Origin: Plasmopara viticola
Taxonomy: Eukaryota > Oomycota > Peronosporomycetes > Peronosporales > Peronosporaceae
Direction of reading: 5' to 3'
Assembly: GCA_001695595.3 (NCBI GenBank)
Contig: MBPM02000031.1
Coordinates: forward strand, 682,001-746,000
DNA: 64,000 nucleotides
The stretch's first letter is position 1; each line of letters opens with the position of its first letter. The notes beneath the pieces are model-generated. The model was given only the letters and a program-made list of their open reading frames with translations. It did not search any database and was not told the DNA's origin. Of the stretch, positions 30,415 to 44,900 are shown one piece after another. The translations under genes and the position numbers were made by a program.

Positions 30415-32229
30415 TCATCGCTCATGCGGCGACTTATCTAAAAAACGGCGCTGTTTAGCTCGATTCAATGGTGGCATTTGAGTCTCAGAATTGTGCCCGT
30501 GTACATCGCGCATTGTGGATGCCCGCATGTATTTAGACCTGCCCTGTGCGACAGATTCGTCCATCACTTCATCAGGCTGCATTTGACGTGCACTTATTAA
30601 AAAAGGATGCCGCATTGCTTCAGTAGGAGTAATACGCGTGTCCGGGCTGCACAATTGGCAAGTACAAATAAGTTTTTTAATCAGTTGGTCGAGCAGAGTA
30701 ATGTCCATAAAAGCGTACTTGTAATCCAGCATACGCATCACAAGGTCGTGGAACGCAGGATACTGCTCTGGACTGTGATTCAAAGTGCCATACTTGTCAG
30801 CACCGGCAAGGATTTCAGCGAGAGTTTTTGTGTTCTCAGGAATCTGCTCAGATAAATTAGCTAAGCACATCAGAAATGAAAGCAAAAAAAATCACACCCA
30901 CCGCATCAGCTCCTTCGGGGGGAACGACTTTGTGCACCTTCAGACGGTAATCGACCCACTTGTTGCTAACAACTTCATCAAAGTATTCTCGTCGATAGCT
31001 AGGATTGGCGCGAGCAATTAATTCCCGTGGCGGCAAGCCCAAGACATTAATGATCCGGTGAAGCTGATCCGCCGAGTCGTAGCCACAAAATAAAGGCTTG
31101 CCAGTGTGCATCTCCACTAAGATACAGCCTAGGCTCCACATATCAATAGCAGCAGTATACCGCATGCCGAGCAAAACTTCCGGGGCGCGGTAAAAGCGAC
31201 TTTGCGTGTAGCGGTGTATCTGTGCAAATCCAAAAAAAACACTGTCACCTCCCATGCATCCTCACAAGCCTGAAGCAATGCTGTACCTGATTGCGCGATA
31301 GACAGGAGCTGCCAAAGTCGATAAGCTTTAAAGAGCTGTGGCCATGCGAGACTAACAATATGTTTTCTGGCTTCAAGTCGCAATGGATAACATTGACATT
31401 TGGATGCCGCATGTACTCAAGCGCCTTCAGAATTTGTCGAGTAAACTTTCTCAGCAACTTGAGACTGATGCCGTGAAAATTAGTGCCACGAAGGACATCG
31501 AAGAGATTTGGTCCAAGTCGCTCAAACACCAAACATTGATGGCCCTTATGCATAAAAGCATCTGTTAATCTAACTATAGATACAAAAGGAAGCGGTTAGC
31601 TGACCACGTCTACTTGCGCCTAAAAAGCCGTCTTCCAAAAATAAATTCCAAAACCAAAAGACTACCAAAACACCTACCAATGTGATTAGTGGCGTCGTGT
31701 TGTTGCGGTAGATGGAGCATTTGCAGAATGCTAATCTCGGTCTGAGCCTGATCTGTGTACTGCTGTTTCTTTTGCACCACTTTAATGGCCACAAGCCGCT
31801 TGGTGACGAGATCTTCGGCCTCGACTACCTGCCCAAACGACCCCTGATAAACAACAGACATTTAATTAGTCGTCCAATTCTTAATATAGTAAAAAATATG
31901 GTCGTACCGCGCCAAGTTTCCGTCCGCGCACAAGATAGCGACCATTGTTAAAAGTTTCCTCTCCAGTCTCACAAAAAACATAGTTGGCAGGCACCCTCTT
32001 CTTTTTCTTAGCCGGCACGCCTGTCGGTTTGGGATTATGTTTTCGATAGTAGTTCTACAACACGTACAGCGGTCAATCACGCCACACTTCGTCCTGGTAT
32101 TTCCATATTCTAGAATCAACGCACCACATTGATAACATTCAAAGTGCGCAAAAGGCCTCGCGTGAGCTGATGGCGGGGTGCGTCCTTAAGCGGCCGTCTG
32201 GCAGCAACAGCGCCATCCGTGCTCTCCAT
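30415..32229 (-). CDS. DYRK-family dual-specificity protein kinase, seven exons
   Basis: Minus-strand exons: 32229-32125, 32054-31908, 31843-31678, 31573-31287, 31219-30898, 30860-30719 and 30646-30415, giving 466 residues with all phases consistent. DYRKs autophosphorylate a tyrosine while folding and then phosphorylate Ser/Thr. The start MESTDGAVAARRPLKDAPRH leads into LTRGLLRTLNVINV, a DYRK N-terminal helix region, and a basic KKKKRVPANYVF segment. The glycine loop is LGAGSFGQVV (82-91) and the ATP lysine K105. The catalytic loop HCDLKPEN has D205 and the Cys typical of DYRK, and DFGSS starts at 225. The activation loop is HRYTQSRFYRAPEVLLG, with Y239 as the probable autophosphorylated tyrosine. 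A DYNPDTRITPTEAMRHPF block ends the kinase, followed by about 60 polar residues. The N-terminal exons and the fifth donor (GTGTGA) are the least certain. Confidence 0.88.
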
Positions 32230-35200
32230 CGCTCTGGTTGCTGTTCTGTGTCGTTTTGAGCGCCAAGAGAAAAAAAAGGAGAGGCGCATTTCGCGGTTTT
32301 CTTGTGAGGTTTTAAGAGATCATGAGGTTTTTCGGTGATAGACCCATCGATCAGCATAGTGTTCTAGGGCAGTCTAGCACAAGTGTCTGTTTTGCCGATG
32401 CTTCATACATCGGCAATACAGCAATGCAATCTTGATTGACGCACTCTACTATACAAACACCCTTGTTATGTCAATGAGTTGCGCTTCTTTGATAAGATTG
32501 CATTTTTTTTACAGTCTTAGAAGTTCACCAACAACGAAATTGATAAATCCGACGGTTACTGAAATATTTTCTTGCGTTTTTAGATCGAACAAATTAATAT
32601 AATTGCGGACATTGATCTTTTTTTTATATTGCTCGTTACCAATAATTCCTAATGAACCGATTTGGCCAGCACCACGTACATGTCACGAGTGCTATCGAAA
32701 TCTTTCGTTTACTGGTGACAAATCTACAAGCTTTGGTAAATGGATGAATGGGCGGGAGTTCGGATACCAGGTCACGACTGGTGTGCGCTAGCGTTGGGTC
32801 GACATGGTACCGTTACTATTGTAGAGCCTTTTTAACAGGCAATAACGCGCCGCGCGTGTCTTTTCAGGCCGCTGGTTTTTCCCAGTGCAGTGGCGCGTTG
32901 CAATATTTAGCGGCTAAAGTCACAGAAAATAGCATTATGGGCGTGTGTGCCACAGCCCAGGAGCTTAAATTGGTGGAGCAGCTAAATTGAGAGGATTGGA
33001 TGGAGATTGTGCTGCCCACAAGACTTGGGGCTGTATATATACTTATGGCTTTCAGAAGAAGTCCGCGGACGCGTCTTCGGGTACGAGGATATAGCACAAC
33101 TGCGTGTGTATAGAAATGTGGAGACGGATTGCACTTGCATTCTTGAGGTCTGATCTTTTGAGTGTTGCTTACGGTAGTAGAGTGGTCGGCTTTAACGACA
33201 CCTATTGAACGGCTATTCACGCAATTTAATAGCTCCGAGGCGCAGCTAGAGTATAGCGGACAGCTGGGAGACAACACGTAATTTTGAAAATAAATAAATG
33301 ACCGGGCTGTTGGAAGGATCCGAAAAGGATTGGATTACCTGCAAATTAGAACACAGGCGCTGTCTATTGTGTCGAAAGTAGGCACAAAACAGTTCAAGGG
33401 TAACTTTCCAGAGAGCTGTATTATTTATGGATATAATTACGAGAAAAGAAATTCGAAGCATGGTGCTTTTAGTGATAATTTGTGCTGGCTCGATGCTACA
33501 ATATCATAGACAGCATTTTAATGCGATTGCAGAGGGCACGGTGATTCTTGTTTGTTGCCATTAGGCTAGAGTTTTGATCGATGGCGGAATCAGTCAGTCG
33601 TCTGCGATCGTACAATTACAAAAAAGAAAGTTCTTGCAACTACGAAGTTTGCGACTAATGACCACAGAAGTACCTGCAAATTTACAATAGGGGGCAAAAG
33701 CATGGGTCAGATTTTGGTCATGTCTTTGCCAAACTTCAATCAGGTATTCTCTTAAAGAATAAGATACATTTCAGGTTGGACAAAACATAAATAATCAAAA
33801 TATTGTTTAGATTATTGGCCTTGATGAGATGATTCAAGTAATTGGCTACAAACGCAGCACTTGCGCGCACTTGCACAACCTTAAATTACTGCAATAGAAT
33901 TTTATCGAGCTGCCGGAGCGGGTGAGAATGCGAGAAGCAGCCTTTTAATGCATATTTGAATGTTACAATGTAAGAGGCAGTGCTCAAAGACTTGAATTGG
34001 TTCGCGCCTAAAAAAAATGCCAGCAAATCCTTATGAAGTGCCTCCGGTCACCCTCGACGGTGACCCGAGACTAATTGATTTGAATAAATGACTACCTTGG
34101 AAACCTTTTAAGAAATTAGCGATGCTTTGACAGCATCACTGCGATTGTAAGGTATATATACAGCCGCCAACCACCTCCACAGTTTTCTCTTGCCCCCCAC
34201 ACCCTACACACCATCTTCTCGGTATTTGATTGGCTGTTGAGACACAAAAATGCAAGTAGCAGAGCGGAAATCGAAGTAAAGACGAAGGAGGAGTTGAAGC
34301 CAAGTTTGTGGTCGGCGAGTACGACGCAGATGAGGATGAATTTTTGCCGGTGCTACAGACTACAGAGGAGGCACAAAGAACTAACCGGCAATTGGGTAAC
34401 CGAATGTTTTCGTGGAGAGCTTTGGCTAGTCAAGAAATTCCTATTAACAAGTCAGATTGCGTACCAGATCAAGAGACTTTAACAAGTATGTTTACAAGAG
34501 ATACAGAGGACACTTCCAGACAATTGAACAACAACTTGCAAAGACCGATGGGAAGCTCGTCGTCTTTGTGTATAGACCGAGAGTTGATATGCAGTGGCTG
34601 GCAACAAGCAGGCAAATGTCATGTACGTTTACGAATAAGAGTCTAGTCTGCGAAAATTTGAATTAACTTAAGATATTTTTTGGAAAACGATGAATTCTGT
34701 ACATATTAAGAAAACGAACGTAGCAATAGGAGAGTAGTGAGCATCGCTGTAGTACTATAAAGGCAGCGACTTTGACAAGCTACTTGGAGGAATGCAGTGG
34801 CAGGATGGCATGCTGTCTGTGCGCTTTTTAGAGCCCGATGTGTTACCAGGCAGCTGGTAAATATTTTTCTTTTGTCTGGTCTGGATCGAACGACGATGAT
34901 GCGAGCGTCTGGGCCAATATACTGCAGAATTTGTCAGGCGGTCGAAACCGAACTATCTCGCCTTCTGTTGCCCTACTCAGCTCGCTGACCAGTACCAAGC
35001 AATTACAATCGGTGGATGGGTCGTACTCGCATTAGCACAATCGATGTACGGAGCATTAACATTGTCGCAGAGCTGCGTCGAGTGCTGCACACAAGTAAGT
35101 CACTAGAGGTGCTGGAATAAAAAAACTCTTTTGATTCCCGAAACCCATGTGCTCTTCGCGATTTTAGCGCGATACGAAAGTCTTAATGTTATAATTTTAC

Positions 35201-38200
35201 AAAATGCTCTGATTGCTGTAGCCAATCAACGTTCAAAATTCAGATCTAAGAGGTTCTTAGCGGCTTAACGAAAACTGTGAGGTGGTTGGTTAGCGGCTGC
35301 CTTAATATGAAATTTATGTTTTTCTACCTCTTAACGACTGCTTTTGTTACTGCAACTAAAGTACACCCTTATGCATAACAGTACCACGCTAACAGAGAGC
35401 CCAAACGCTACCATTCTCTAAGGCTCTTTTAAATAATCAACTTATCATGTAAGGTCTGCACCGTGCAACTAGCGCGTTACAACTGTCCCCGCTAAAACTG
35501 TCCGATGAAAGAAGAGCGAGTGTTATTTGTTACTGTACGGCTTGAATGCACAAAGTCGGCTTGGTCAAAATGATAGCTATATAGGCATCGAGGAAGGCTA
35601 GGTAATATGGTGAGGACCAAACTAAACCCAAAGAAGGTTGCTTTGTCACCCAAAGGTGCCTCTACACCAAAATCGGCACATGAATGTAGTAAAACAAAGG
35701 AGAGCGATGGCCGCAACTATGCTGTGGGCGGCGAGCTATAAGTTGTTCGTCCCTCTAAGAGTCGCTGAGGCAAGGAAGACAACGAAAGAGCCACCAACTT
35801 CACCACGACGGGGAGTGCGTACATACCATTCTCCTTCACCCAATAGTCCGCAAACATACTCTTGGTTCTGGCGATAAAGTCGATGAGAAGCGTAGTGGGC
35901 GCTTTGTCGAATACTCATCTGTATCCTTGCCCACCAGGACAAACCTTGAGGTGATCCTCAGACCTCTTAAAAGCTTCGTTGCCAGGAGGAACCGTTTTGA
36001 TAAGGTGGATACGTAGCAGTACGGCGGCTGTTTGTGTCTATAACAATCGTCTTACGAGTTAAAAGCTGATAGAGTGAGTTCTTCAAGATTGAGCATATTA
36101 AGCCAGCTGAGCATGAATTTCACTACAAAGGAAAGCGACGACCTCAAAAGTTTAAGTCGCCTTAAGGATTCGCGGTCTGAGCACCAGGACTGACCTCGAG
36201 AGCAATCACTAGGTTTGATATCTTACGCAAATTTGTATAGAAACATAAGCTGAAATGGCATCAACACATTGAGGGTTGCTCAAACCCATTCATGCCTACA
36301 AAGTAACTGGGGGATCTTATCTCTTCTGCGGGGCAGATGCTGCTAAAATCAAGTTTATCGGCTCTCATGACGCCTCAAAAAGTCTCTGGTCGCCTAAATG
36401 GATCGCCAGTGCGAGCTGATTTTCTAAGAGCGCTTGTGGTCAGATATGTCGTTAAAATCTGAGCAATCAAAGAATTGGACGACTAAGCGGGCAAACACCA
36501 CCAAGGCATTTGTTAGCCCTTGTGGCATACAATATCACTACTAATGCGTATCGCTAAGCATATTAATTGCCATCGATGGTATATCATCTTCCTTGTTTGA
36601 CACTGATAGCATTTACCAAATTTAGTGCACTATACAATGTAAATCATTACTCAAAAAAGTTGTTGAACAAGGTTAGTCCTTGAGCCGGGTGTTTATGCAG
36701 ACACCGTTGCACCAAACAGCTTATCCAAAGCATTAAATAGGTGTTTCTTTTCGCTTGAATTTCGAGCACAGAAAGTTGGTGACGAGTGTACAACGTATTC
36801 CGTATCACTATTATATATGTCTTTTCGGCGGAGAAAGTTAAGATGCCTTACGCTACCCCTGTGGCAAGGATCATTGCTTAACGGTATTATACCCTGTGCC
36901 AAAAATGGGGTCAATTTCGAGCCATACGCAATATCTAAGCGATACTTGAAAAAACAGACCCACAAGACCTCTATCCAAGACGAACCGCATATTGCCTTCA
37001 TTTGCAAGAGAGACATTTGAATTAAAGGAGATCACCTCTGAGATACTTCTTGCTGTACTTCAGCCAAATAATCGGCCCCTTCAAGATCTTTGAGACTTAG
37101 CTATTCTAATATCTCTGGCAGTGCCTTTAAGTGGAACACACCCCAAAATCATTTGAGCTGTCAATTACCTATGTAAATAGTTTCCGCGATTATAACGGGT
37201 CAATCGTGACATCCACTGATTGGTTCTGAATTGCAACTCCGTTATCATTTGGCACAGCTATGTAGCTTTCTCTTGGTGCCACTTTGTTTTCCACCTGTGA
37301 TCCGTTGTATCTTGCGGACTTATGCTTCCCACTTGCGATATTCGTTTCCCGCACTTAATGGCTCAAAACTTCCCACAATGAAAGCTCTGTATCAAGCATC
37401 TCCAGCATTCGGTGGTGCTAGCAAAGCTTGGTACGCACCAACAAATATCAAAAGGTGCATAACGTCTACATAAGAAACACCAGTATATTTGACAGTGCCA
37501 TCTTTATCTGCGCCAAAAAAGCCCAAGCTTTCGATTAAAGATGCAGTACACGCGAAAGAGGTGGGAACGGAAAACAAAGCCCTGTTGCGCGACAAAATAT
37601 AACTGTAGCTAACATCCTTGCTTTGCGAATCAATCCAAAGCTTCATGGACTCGACATGATTTGGATCAGGTCATATTTGTCCATGTCAAGGGTCAAAAAA
37701 GATTTTGTGGTGTTTGAAAATCGAAACTCACAGCCAGGTCTATTTTCGTCTCGAGAACATTTGATTTTTTTGATTGGCCATTCGAGCAAAAATTTAACTG
37801 TTCTTGCTTTTTTTCTAGAATGATCATCAACCTCTTTGGCTACCCGAAATTTTTAGCCGACGCACAAAATAGCAAGATTCGAAATCATTTCCGAGTGAAT
37901 TTGCGTGTGCAACCCTTAATCTTCCGCTGCTAGTTCTCTCATTTAATCTGTAAGACTTTCAGGGTCTAAGTCCCACACTTTGTATCATCCATACGCCAAA
38001 CATATCTTTTCCGAAGGTCGACTCGCCTAGATTTTTTAGACTCAGAGGTCCGCAAACATTACTTATTTGGGTCTGATAGGAGGAGAGGCTGCTCATCCGC
38101 GGTGTTACATAGAAGCAAACCTGCGTGTGGGTGTACTTTACTTGGTAAGGCTTATGTCTTTTAGGACAGTACTCCAAGAAGATAAGCGCAAGGTAGACCT

Positions 38201-41200
38201 ACCCTAACGGCATCCGTAAACTCAAATGCCTTGACTTGTTTGAAGGGTAGCGCCATTTTAGAAAGGCCTCTAATTCCCTCAACTTATATATTCAAGCTTA
38301 TAACTATCTTGCTTTCAGGCAAAGAGGCGTAAGTGATTGCGAAGCTCAATGCTCGTCGAAAGAAACATCGATTTCAATTGCTCTTAAATGTTCTTCGAGG
38401 ACAAAATACACTAATTTCACGAAGGAGTACCAAAATTTGATCATGGCTTGTTGCAAAAGCCACGCGCACCTGATTATCCCTGATGTAGGGGGTTTATCAC
38501 TATAAATTTGTTATAGAAAATTTTATTTACCTTCCTTAAAGGGTAAAAGCCTTAAGCTTCGCTAAAAAAATTCACATTAAACGCTAGCGTTGGGGCTGCC
38601 TCAGCCTGTGCTGCCTATGCTCTAGAGCATCGACTTTGTTTGTAAAGCTCAAGCGTCATGCCGCTTTTTTAATCCATGACAGCAGGGAGAGCTATACAAC
38701 AGTCGCCATCTTAGGCTCATAGAAACTAGTGCGCTGTTCATCCAATAGATGAAGAAAGATGAATGAGTATGAGCGTAGAGTTGACGACGAGTCCTGCCTG
38801 GTATGGTAAAACCACACAGCACCGTGCACAGAGAAGGCAAGTAGAAAGGAGTGGAATCTTCCGTTGACGACCACTAACATATATAAATTCTTGAGAGACT
38901 TGACGTGTTCAAAAAAATCGAGGCTAAATGATTGAAGTATCAAACACATTATTTTCGTTTTACCTATTATGCTTTACATGCAACGAAACTAATTCGCAAC
39001 TTAGGTAGCGACTATATCCATTCCTGTAACAATCCAAATACTTCAGTATCCAAACCAGTATTAATGGTTCGTCGCCTGTCGTGCACCAGGAGCCACCATT
39101 TGTTTGAAGCACCTTGAATGGAAAGCCGGCTATCACCGTAAAACCCCTACTTTATGTAACAGTTTTTTACAATAGTTGCGTTAGCGAATTAATTATTAAC
39201 ACCTAAATACGTTATTGAGTATTGAAGTCTTTGAAGTTCATTCTATCGCAAACTTCGGTACGACAAGAAAAAGCAGCTTCTAACCGATATTCTGAATATC
39301 TTCTACACCTCCACCTTTGTGCAAGGTGATATGTGGACCCTTGGAATTTTTTCCTGTAGGGCGATCGCTCCTAGGGGTGACTAGTTTTTTCCGACTAGTA
39401 TGAGGGTTTGCCGGTGGCCGCTCAGAGCCGTCAATCGAGACGAAATTCCACTTCATAGCAACAATGTCGGATCGTGTGCACTTGCTTATCACAGTCCACG
39501 CAGCAATTGTTGCTTCGCTCGGCGATGCTCAACTCATTGGGACTGGACTCGCGTCAGCGCACTACTACTCTGGGTTCTATGTGTCGAGTAGCTGCTCATT
39601 TACGAGAATTGTCGCTGCACTCATTTTAAAAAGCGCAATAAATCACATCTTTCATCGATGCTTTAAATTACGTGCGAGGACGACCAACTTCTACGCCGTC
39701 CATGAACACAGTTACCTTGGCCTGTTAGAGTTTTCGAGCGTCAGTAGTGAAACCGTCAACTATCAAAAAATTATCAATGTATTCATAACGCTTACTCACC
39801 GAGCTTGCTGACAAAACGCTGGCAAAACTCAAAGGTCATTGGCAAGTATGATCCTATGAATGTGCTTTCTTCAACAGAAAACTCTCAAGCAAAGTGGTTT
39901 CGCGAGTAAGCTCTCAATTTTAACTCGGACTTTGAGTTAAAAAGTGCAAACTTTGCGTGCACATGATCATCTCAGGCGTCTCCACCCTCCCAATTTAGAA
40001 GAGAAAGGGTCGCTAAATACAAGACATGCTTCTTGGCTGGCAGTTTTGCCCGGCTCCGAGGGAAGGCAACATTTGGTTGCACAGAATCTATGCTGTTAGT
40101 GCATGTCTAGAGGCGTTCTCTAGTTATGAGAATGCTCTGTTAGAGCAAAATGAAGAGATAGAGAAAAGTTATTAGTGCCGATGACGACGAGGCCTAAACC
40201 AGATCGTGAAGACGACACTGTCGGTGGCACAATACGAACTTGGTAGGTATGAAGGCAATGCGCACGCGTATTTAAGCGTATGTCAGAGAGCATTACAGCG
40301 TAAAAGCACAAAATTCGTACGTAGTAGCTTATCAAATCCGAATCCGTAGTTTGTCCAAACGGGAGCTACTTCTTTAATTGGCAGAGCTACCAAAATTTCA
40401 CGACCGCGAAACTACTCAGTTTTTGGCGAAATCGAAAGTCTTAGAGGTTTTTTGATAGGATTAAAGTCCCTATTTCAAGCGAAGATATCTTGAATCGGAC
40501 CTGTAGGATACATTGGATATCCTTAGGTGTACGAATCGTACAAAGATTCGGAGTATTTTCACTATCTCTTTAGTTCTAGTCCACTATCGAAATATTCGTC
40601 GTAATAGAATCGGGGCACGAGATCAACTAATGCCAAGCGCGGTACACTTTTTTACTGTGCAATGGCCACTGCCACGAGGGAAATCTGAGCTCATAGATAC
40701 TTTCCATGCTTAAAAGACATTAATGACTTAATGCGGGACTTAAAATCTTCGCACTTGTCACTGGCTATCTGTGGTCGAAAAAAAGAGGAGCGCTATACAA
40801 GAGGCGACTAGAGTGTGCTAACAATAATCAAAACAGTGCGACAGCACCTGCTTAAATTTTTATTCTAAGATGCAACGAATTTTTTAACGGGTGCACTTTG
40901 TATAACGCATCAACGTCGTTGTCGAACCTGAATGAGAGAGCCAAATTTAGTTTCCTCGGTGAAAATTACGCATAGCGGCATGCTATCGGAGTGGCTGGTG
41001 ATGCTGCAAGTCTATAAAACAAGCAATTGACGTTTTACTGTCTGGTCACACAATTACAATTGTGTTCGACCATTGCGGGCTTTTGGTCTGACTTGCTTCG
41101 ACCACACAACCAAATATATGGGAATCCGTCGGCTCCGAAGGCCCATTTAAACTAGAATTCGATACGTTTTATACTTCCTATGCAGACATTGACACATGTT

Positions 41201-41910
41201 TTTTTTTGTTAAGGGGTTTAAGTCGTTGGCCGCTTCAAAAGCAGCCATGGCGTTTGCGTAGACCTCGGAAAATTAAGAGCCTTGACCAGCGGACTTTTAA
41301 CGGTAAGCTAGCTTTGCCACAAAAAGCTGGCTTTACTTAACGACGAAGCCCACGACGAAATTGGCAGCATTTACTTATGCTGTCGTGCATACACGGTACA
41401 ATCGTGCTTGTTCCATATATTATCTAATGATAACTAATGTCGCCGCTCTGTCAGCTTCTGCTTGACCTTATTTAAGTTGTATAAGACAAAAAAAATGGAA
41501 AAAATGCTCGCATGCTGTTCTATATCAAATTTTATGTCTATTTCCTTAAATAAAATTGACAGCTAGCTGTCCCTTGTCACTATCAGCAAAGATTACGACA
41601 ATTTAAAACAAATCATTTGGCAATTAGCGAAACCTGCGATAAGATTAGAGTAGATGCGTATCGCCAGCACATTGCCGCCCCACGCAAGATAAGTTTTTAT
41701 AAACTGGCGGCAAAGATATCTTTAGGCCCTTCAAATTCCAGCTTTTAATAGACGTATTTTTGCGCATTTCTAGACTTTTAAGTAGTACTTTTAAGCATAA
41801 TGTTTTTGTTTATAAATCTACAACTAATCAGCAACACTGATCCACCCACGTCTTACCTCTACGAAGCCCGAGCTTACTTGCGAGACTTAGAGCTTCAAAG
41901 CGCTTCTACT
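32230..41910. other. Long gene-poor desert, about 9.7 kb
   Basis: I found no intact gene. There is a perfect 9-bp hairpin at 32392-32416. Between about 34180 and 34650 (+) lies a stretch with coding-like frames (one acidic piece reads EYDADEDEFLPVLQTTEE) broken by frame changes, probably a dead gene. Frames at 35.5-37.0, 37.4-38.2 and 39.3-39.8 kb have no named domain; the frame at 39464-39811 starts with ATG but is unrecognised. The stretch near 41.0-41.4 kb could be transposon-derived. Overall AT-rich with scattered stop codons. Confidence 0.5.
32392..32416. repeat. Perfect 9-bp hairpin upstream of DYRK gene
   Basis: TTGCCGATG (32392-32400), a 7-nt loop, then CATCGGCAA (32408-32416). It lies about 165 bp upstream of the kinase start codon, so it could be a promoter site or part of the 5' leader. 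Confidence 0.6.
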
Positions 41911-44900
41911 CTATTTCCAAGCACCAGACTTAGACAAAGTTGTTGCTCGCGTCGATGGTGGCGGCTTTGCTGAGCCCTGCAAACTTTCGCATTTGCTGAT
42001 TGACACATTTTGATCCGTACAACTGCCGTTGCTGGATGTTTTAGTGAGCTGCAGCCGTGATCCAGACAATCTTTTGGAAACCGTTCGCGTCTTTGTATAA
42101 CGGCTAACGCCGCTCGCGCTATCACATTCTAGCTGATTCGTGCCAGAGGAGCCTGCAGGCCGAGTACTTTTCGACTTTTTCATTGGAGGGGACGACACCG
42201 AGAGTCGCGGAATCAGCGAGCTAGTGCTTCTACGCCTTGCCTCTGTCAGCTGCAGCCGCAGCTTCTTAACCTCTTCTTCACGCTCTTGCAGCAGCTTCTG
42301 CACCGCCTCTTGCTGTGACGAAGACACGCGCATCTTCGCATTTTGTTGTCGCAGCAACCGTTGAGCAGTATCGCGCTGTTCCGCCTCTTTTTGCTTGATG
42401 TCTCGCTCTGCTTTCAATTGGCCACTTAAATCATCCACTAGCTGTTTTAGCGAACAATTTTGAGCCTTCAAACTTTCATTTTGTGTCTCCCACGACCTAA
42501 GCCGGTTCTGCAGCGTTGCCGACTGTTTTTCCGACTGATTCTTCTGATCTCGTTTCTAAAGAAGAGGAGGCATTGACACCGTGTTGTGAGAACAAATGCC
42601 TCCCCGAGCTTATAGCAGACCGATAACGACTTACCAAAGCGACTACAGACTGCTGTGACTGCATATACTTTCTCTTGGAAATCTGCATCTGCTGCTTCAA
42701 CGACTGAAGCTCAGCAAAAGCCTTCTTGGCTGATAATATATCCTTCTTGTTCTTCACAATTTGGTTTCTACCCACCACAATATTGCGCACACGTTCGGCC
42801 AGCTGAAGCGATCGGTAAGTTTCGCTCGCGTTCTCGATGGTTGGACCAACGTTTACAATCATTACAGTCTTGCACGACGAGTTAAGCACATCTTGGAGTA
42901 AATGCGTGAGTTTCGAGTTACGGTATGGAACGTGCGACATCTTCTTGTCCAAAGCCTCCATTACATCGGCCAAGGCCGAGAGAGATTTGTTGATATGAGC
43001 GGCTTCTTTAAGCATGTCCCCGCTCACGTTACTCTTTTTAACCCTCTCCGAGCCAGCCAGATCCACAAGATACAGCTTGCCGCATCCCTCATCTCCAACC
43101 TCAAAATCGGCTGGATCCTTATCAGGATCATCAGATTTCTGCCGAAGTTTCGAGATTTGTACAATCACAATGCTGTGTGATCGACTACTGTGCATATTCG
43201 AGTTTGTTTTTCCTGTAACGCGGTTGCCTTGCGCATTCCGTAGAACATCGATTGTTTGCTGAGGAGAAGACACAGTCGCCATAGTCAAGTCAGGAACACA
43301 AATATCTCCAGTCGTTGAATCGTGCCGAATTTCAAGGCCCTTTGAATTGGTCGTGTTGATCAGATCACGCAATGAGTCGTTATAAATTTCAAGCACGCCG
43401 ACCTGGATATGGTAAACTGATGATTCAGTGATGCTTTGCATCTCATCGTCCTCGTCACGGTTGTTGACAGGTTCAGGGGTGTAAATAGCTCCGCGCAGCT
43501 GAACCGATTGAAAAAGGTGATTGATGATCCTGTAATTTAAACCAGGATCGGTGAAAGTACCTTCCATCGTGTACGTTTTGCCTGAACCAGTCTGTCCATA
43601 TGCAAAAATACACGCCTTAAATCCGTCCACAACAGATTGCGCAATGGGCTCAACTTCTCGAAACACATCGTTTTGAGTCTCTTCTGGACCCAGGATTCGA
43701 TCAAACGTGAATACTTTCCATGTGCTGTTGCTTGCCAACGCCTCCATAGTTCCATTACTGACAGTTGTATCATTCGAGTCAGTGGATAGCGATTGATCCG
43801 GTCGAAAATCTATAGCCGCTAAATCGGACTGGTTCACCACATTAACTGCCAACTTCGAACCCCACGACTTATCTAATTCTTCATTAATGATGGGTCGCAC
43901 TCGACAAAACACTTGAATGTTTCCGCACACGGTCTGCAAACGCGATAGCAACGACGCATTACGCGTTCGTTCAGCCAGATATTTGCGTGCAAGCTGTTCA
44001 GGCGAAAAGTTCACTTGTAGTACATCAGCGGAAGTTCGCTTAGCCAAGGCAATACTCGATGGCATACCCTCCTGGTTCCTTAGCCGCGCATTCTCAGCTG
44101 ATAAAGAGCTTAAAGACGTTCGCAACATTTGATTTTCAGCTGTTAGCCGTTTAAAATCGGCAACTTCCTTCTCAGATAGCAATGAAGTGGGACTCGTCGA
44201 AACCATTGATGCACGCTCCAGCTTGTGAACATTCTTGGTCACTTCGTCGAGCTGCTTCTGCAGGTCGACATTTAAGCTATTCAGTTCTTCCACCTCCTTA
44301 CGATTCTCAGTCATCTCACCCTTGTCCGAGTGCATCTTTTGTTTAAGCTCGTCTTGTTCTTGTTTGCTTTCATCTAGTTTTCTCATCAAAGTCTCCACTT
44401 GCTCCCTCCACTCCTCGACAGCTTCATTCTCGTGTTCGAGACAGGCTTTCAGTTGGCGTTCACTTTCAACCAAGTCATCACATTGCAACTTAAGACCATC
44501 TAACTCATCTTTCAATATTGACATTTCCTTGTCCTTCTCGTCAAGTTGTCGTTGCAAATCATCACGTTCGTTCGTAAACTCAATATCGCCGTCATTAACT
44601 GTCACCAACTCGGACTGGAGTCTAAGCAGTACTTCACGAAGCTCTTTGATTTGCTCGTCGCGCGTCCGAATCTCTTGCGATTTATCAATCAGTTCATCAG
44701 TCATTTCCGTAATTTCTTCCTCCACCGCCTCCATGTGGGCGAGACTCTCGCGTACTTGCTGTAGCTCGGCTTCTGCAGCTGTGCGGGCCTCCGTCTCGTT
44801 CTGCATATTCGTCGAAAGAGTATCGACCTCTTCTCGCAGCGACTCTATCAATATCTCACGCCCTATCTCATCACGTTCGTGCACTGTCAACTGATGTAGC

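Noticed and set aside
32139..32357. 72-codon minus-strand frame as N-terminus of the kinase
   Set aside because: A different frame in the same DNA (start 32229) splices in phase 0 to the kinase and has a better start context.
36000..38200. Copia-type retrotransposon
   Set aside because: Frames are suggestive in composition only; none of the reverse transcriptase or integrase motifs could be found.
39280..39811. Gene on either strand at 39.3-39.8 kb
   Set aside because: Overlapping frames on both strands, no domain, and no splice pattern; kept only as part of the gene-poor entry.
44235..44894. 219-codon plus-strand frame, Ser/Cys-rich
   Set aside because: It is exactly antisense to the kinesin coiled coil. 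The heptad codon bias of the kinesin creates a long open frame on the other strand; no ATG-supported domain.
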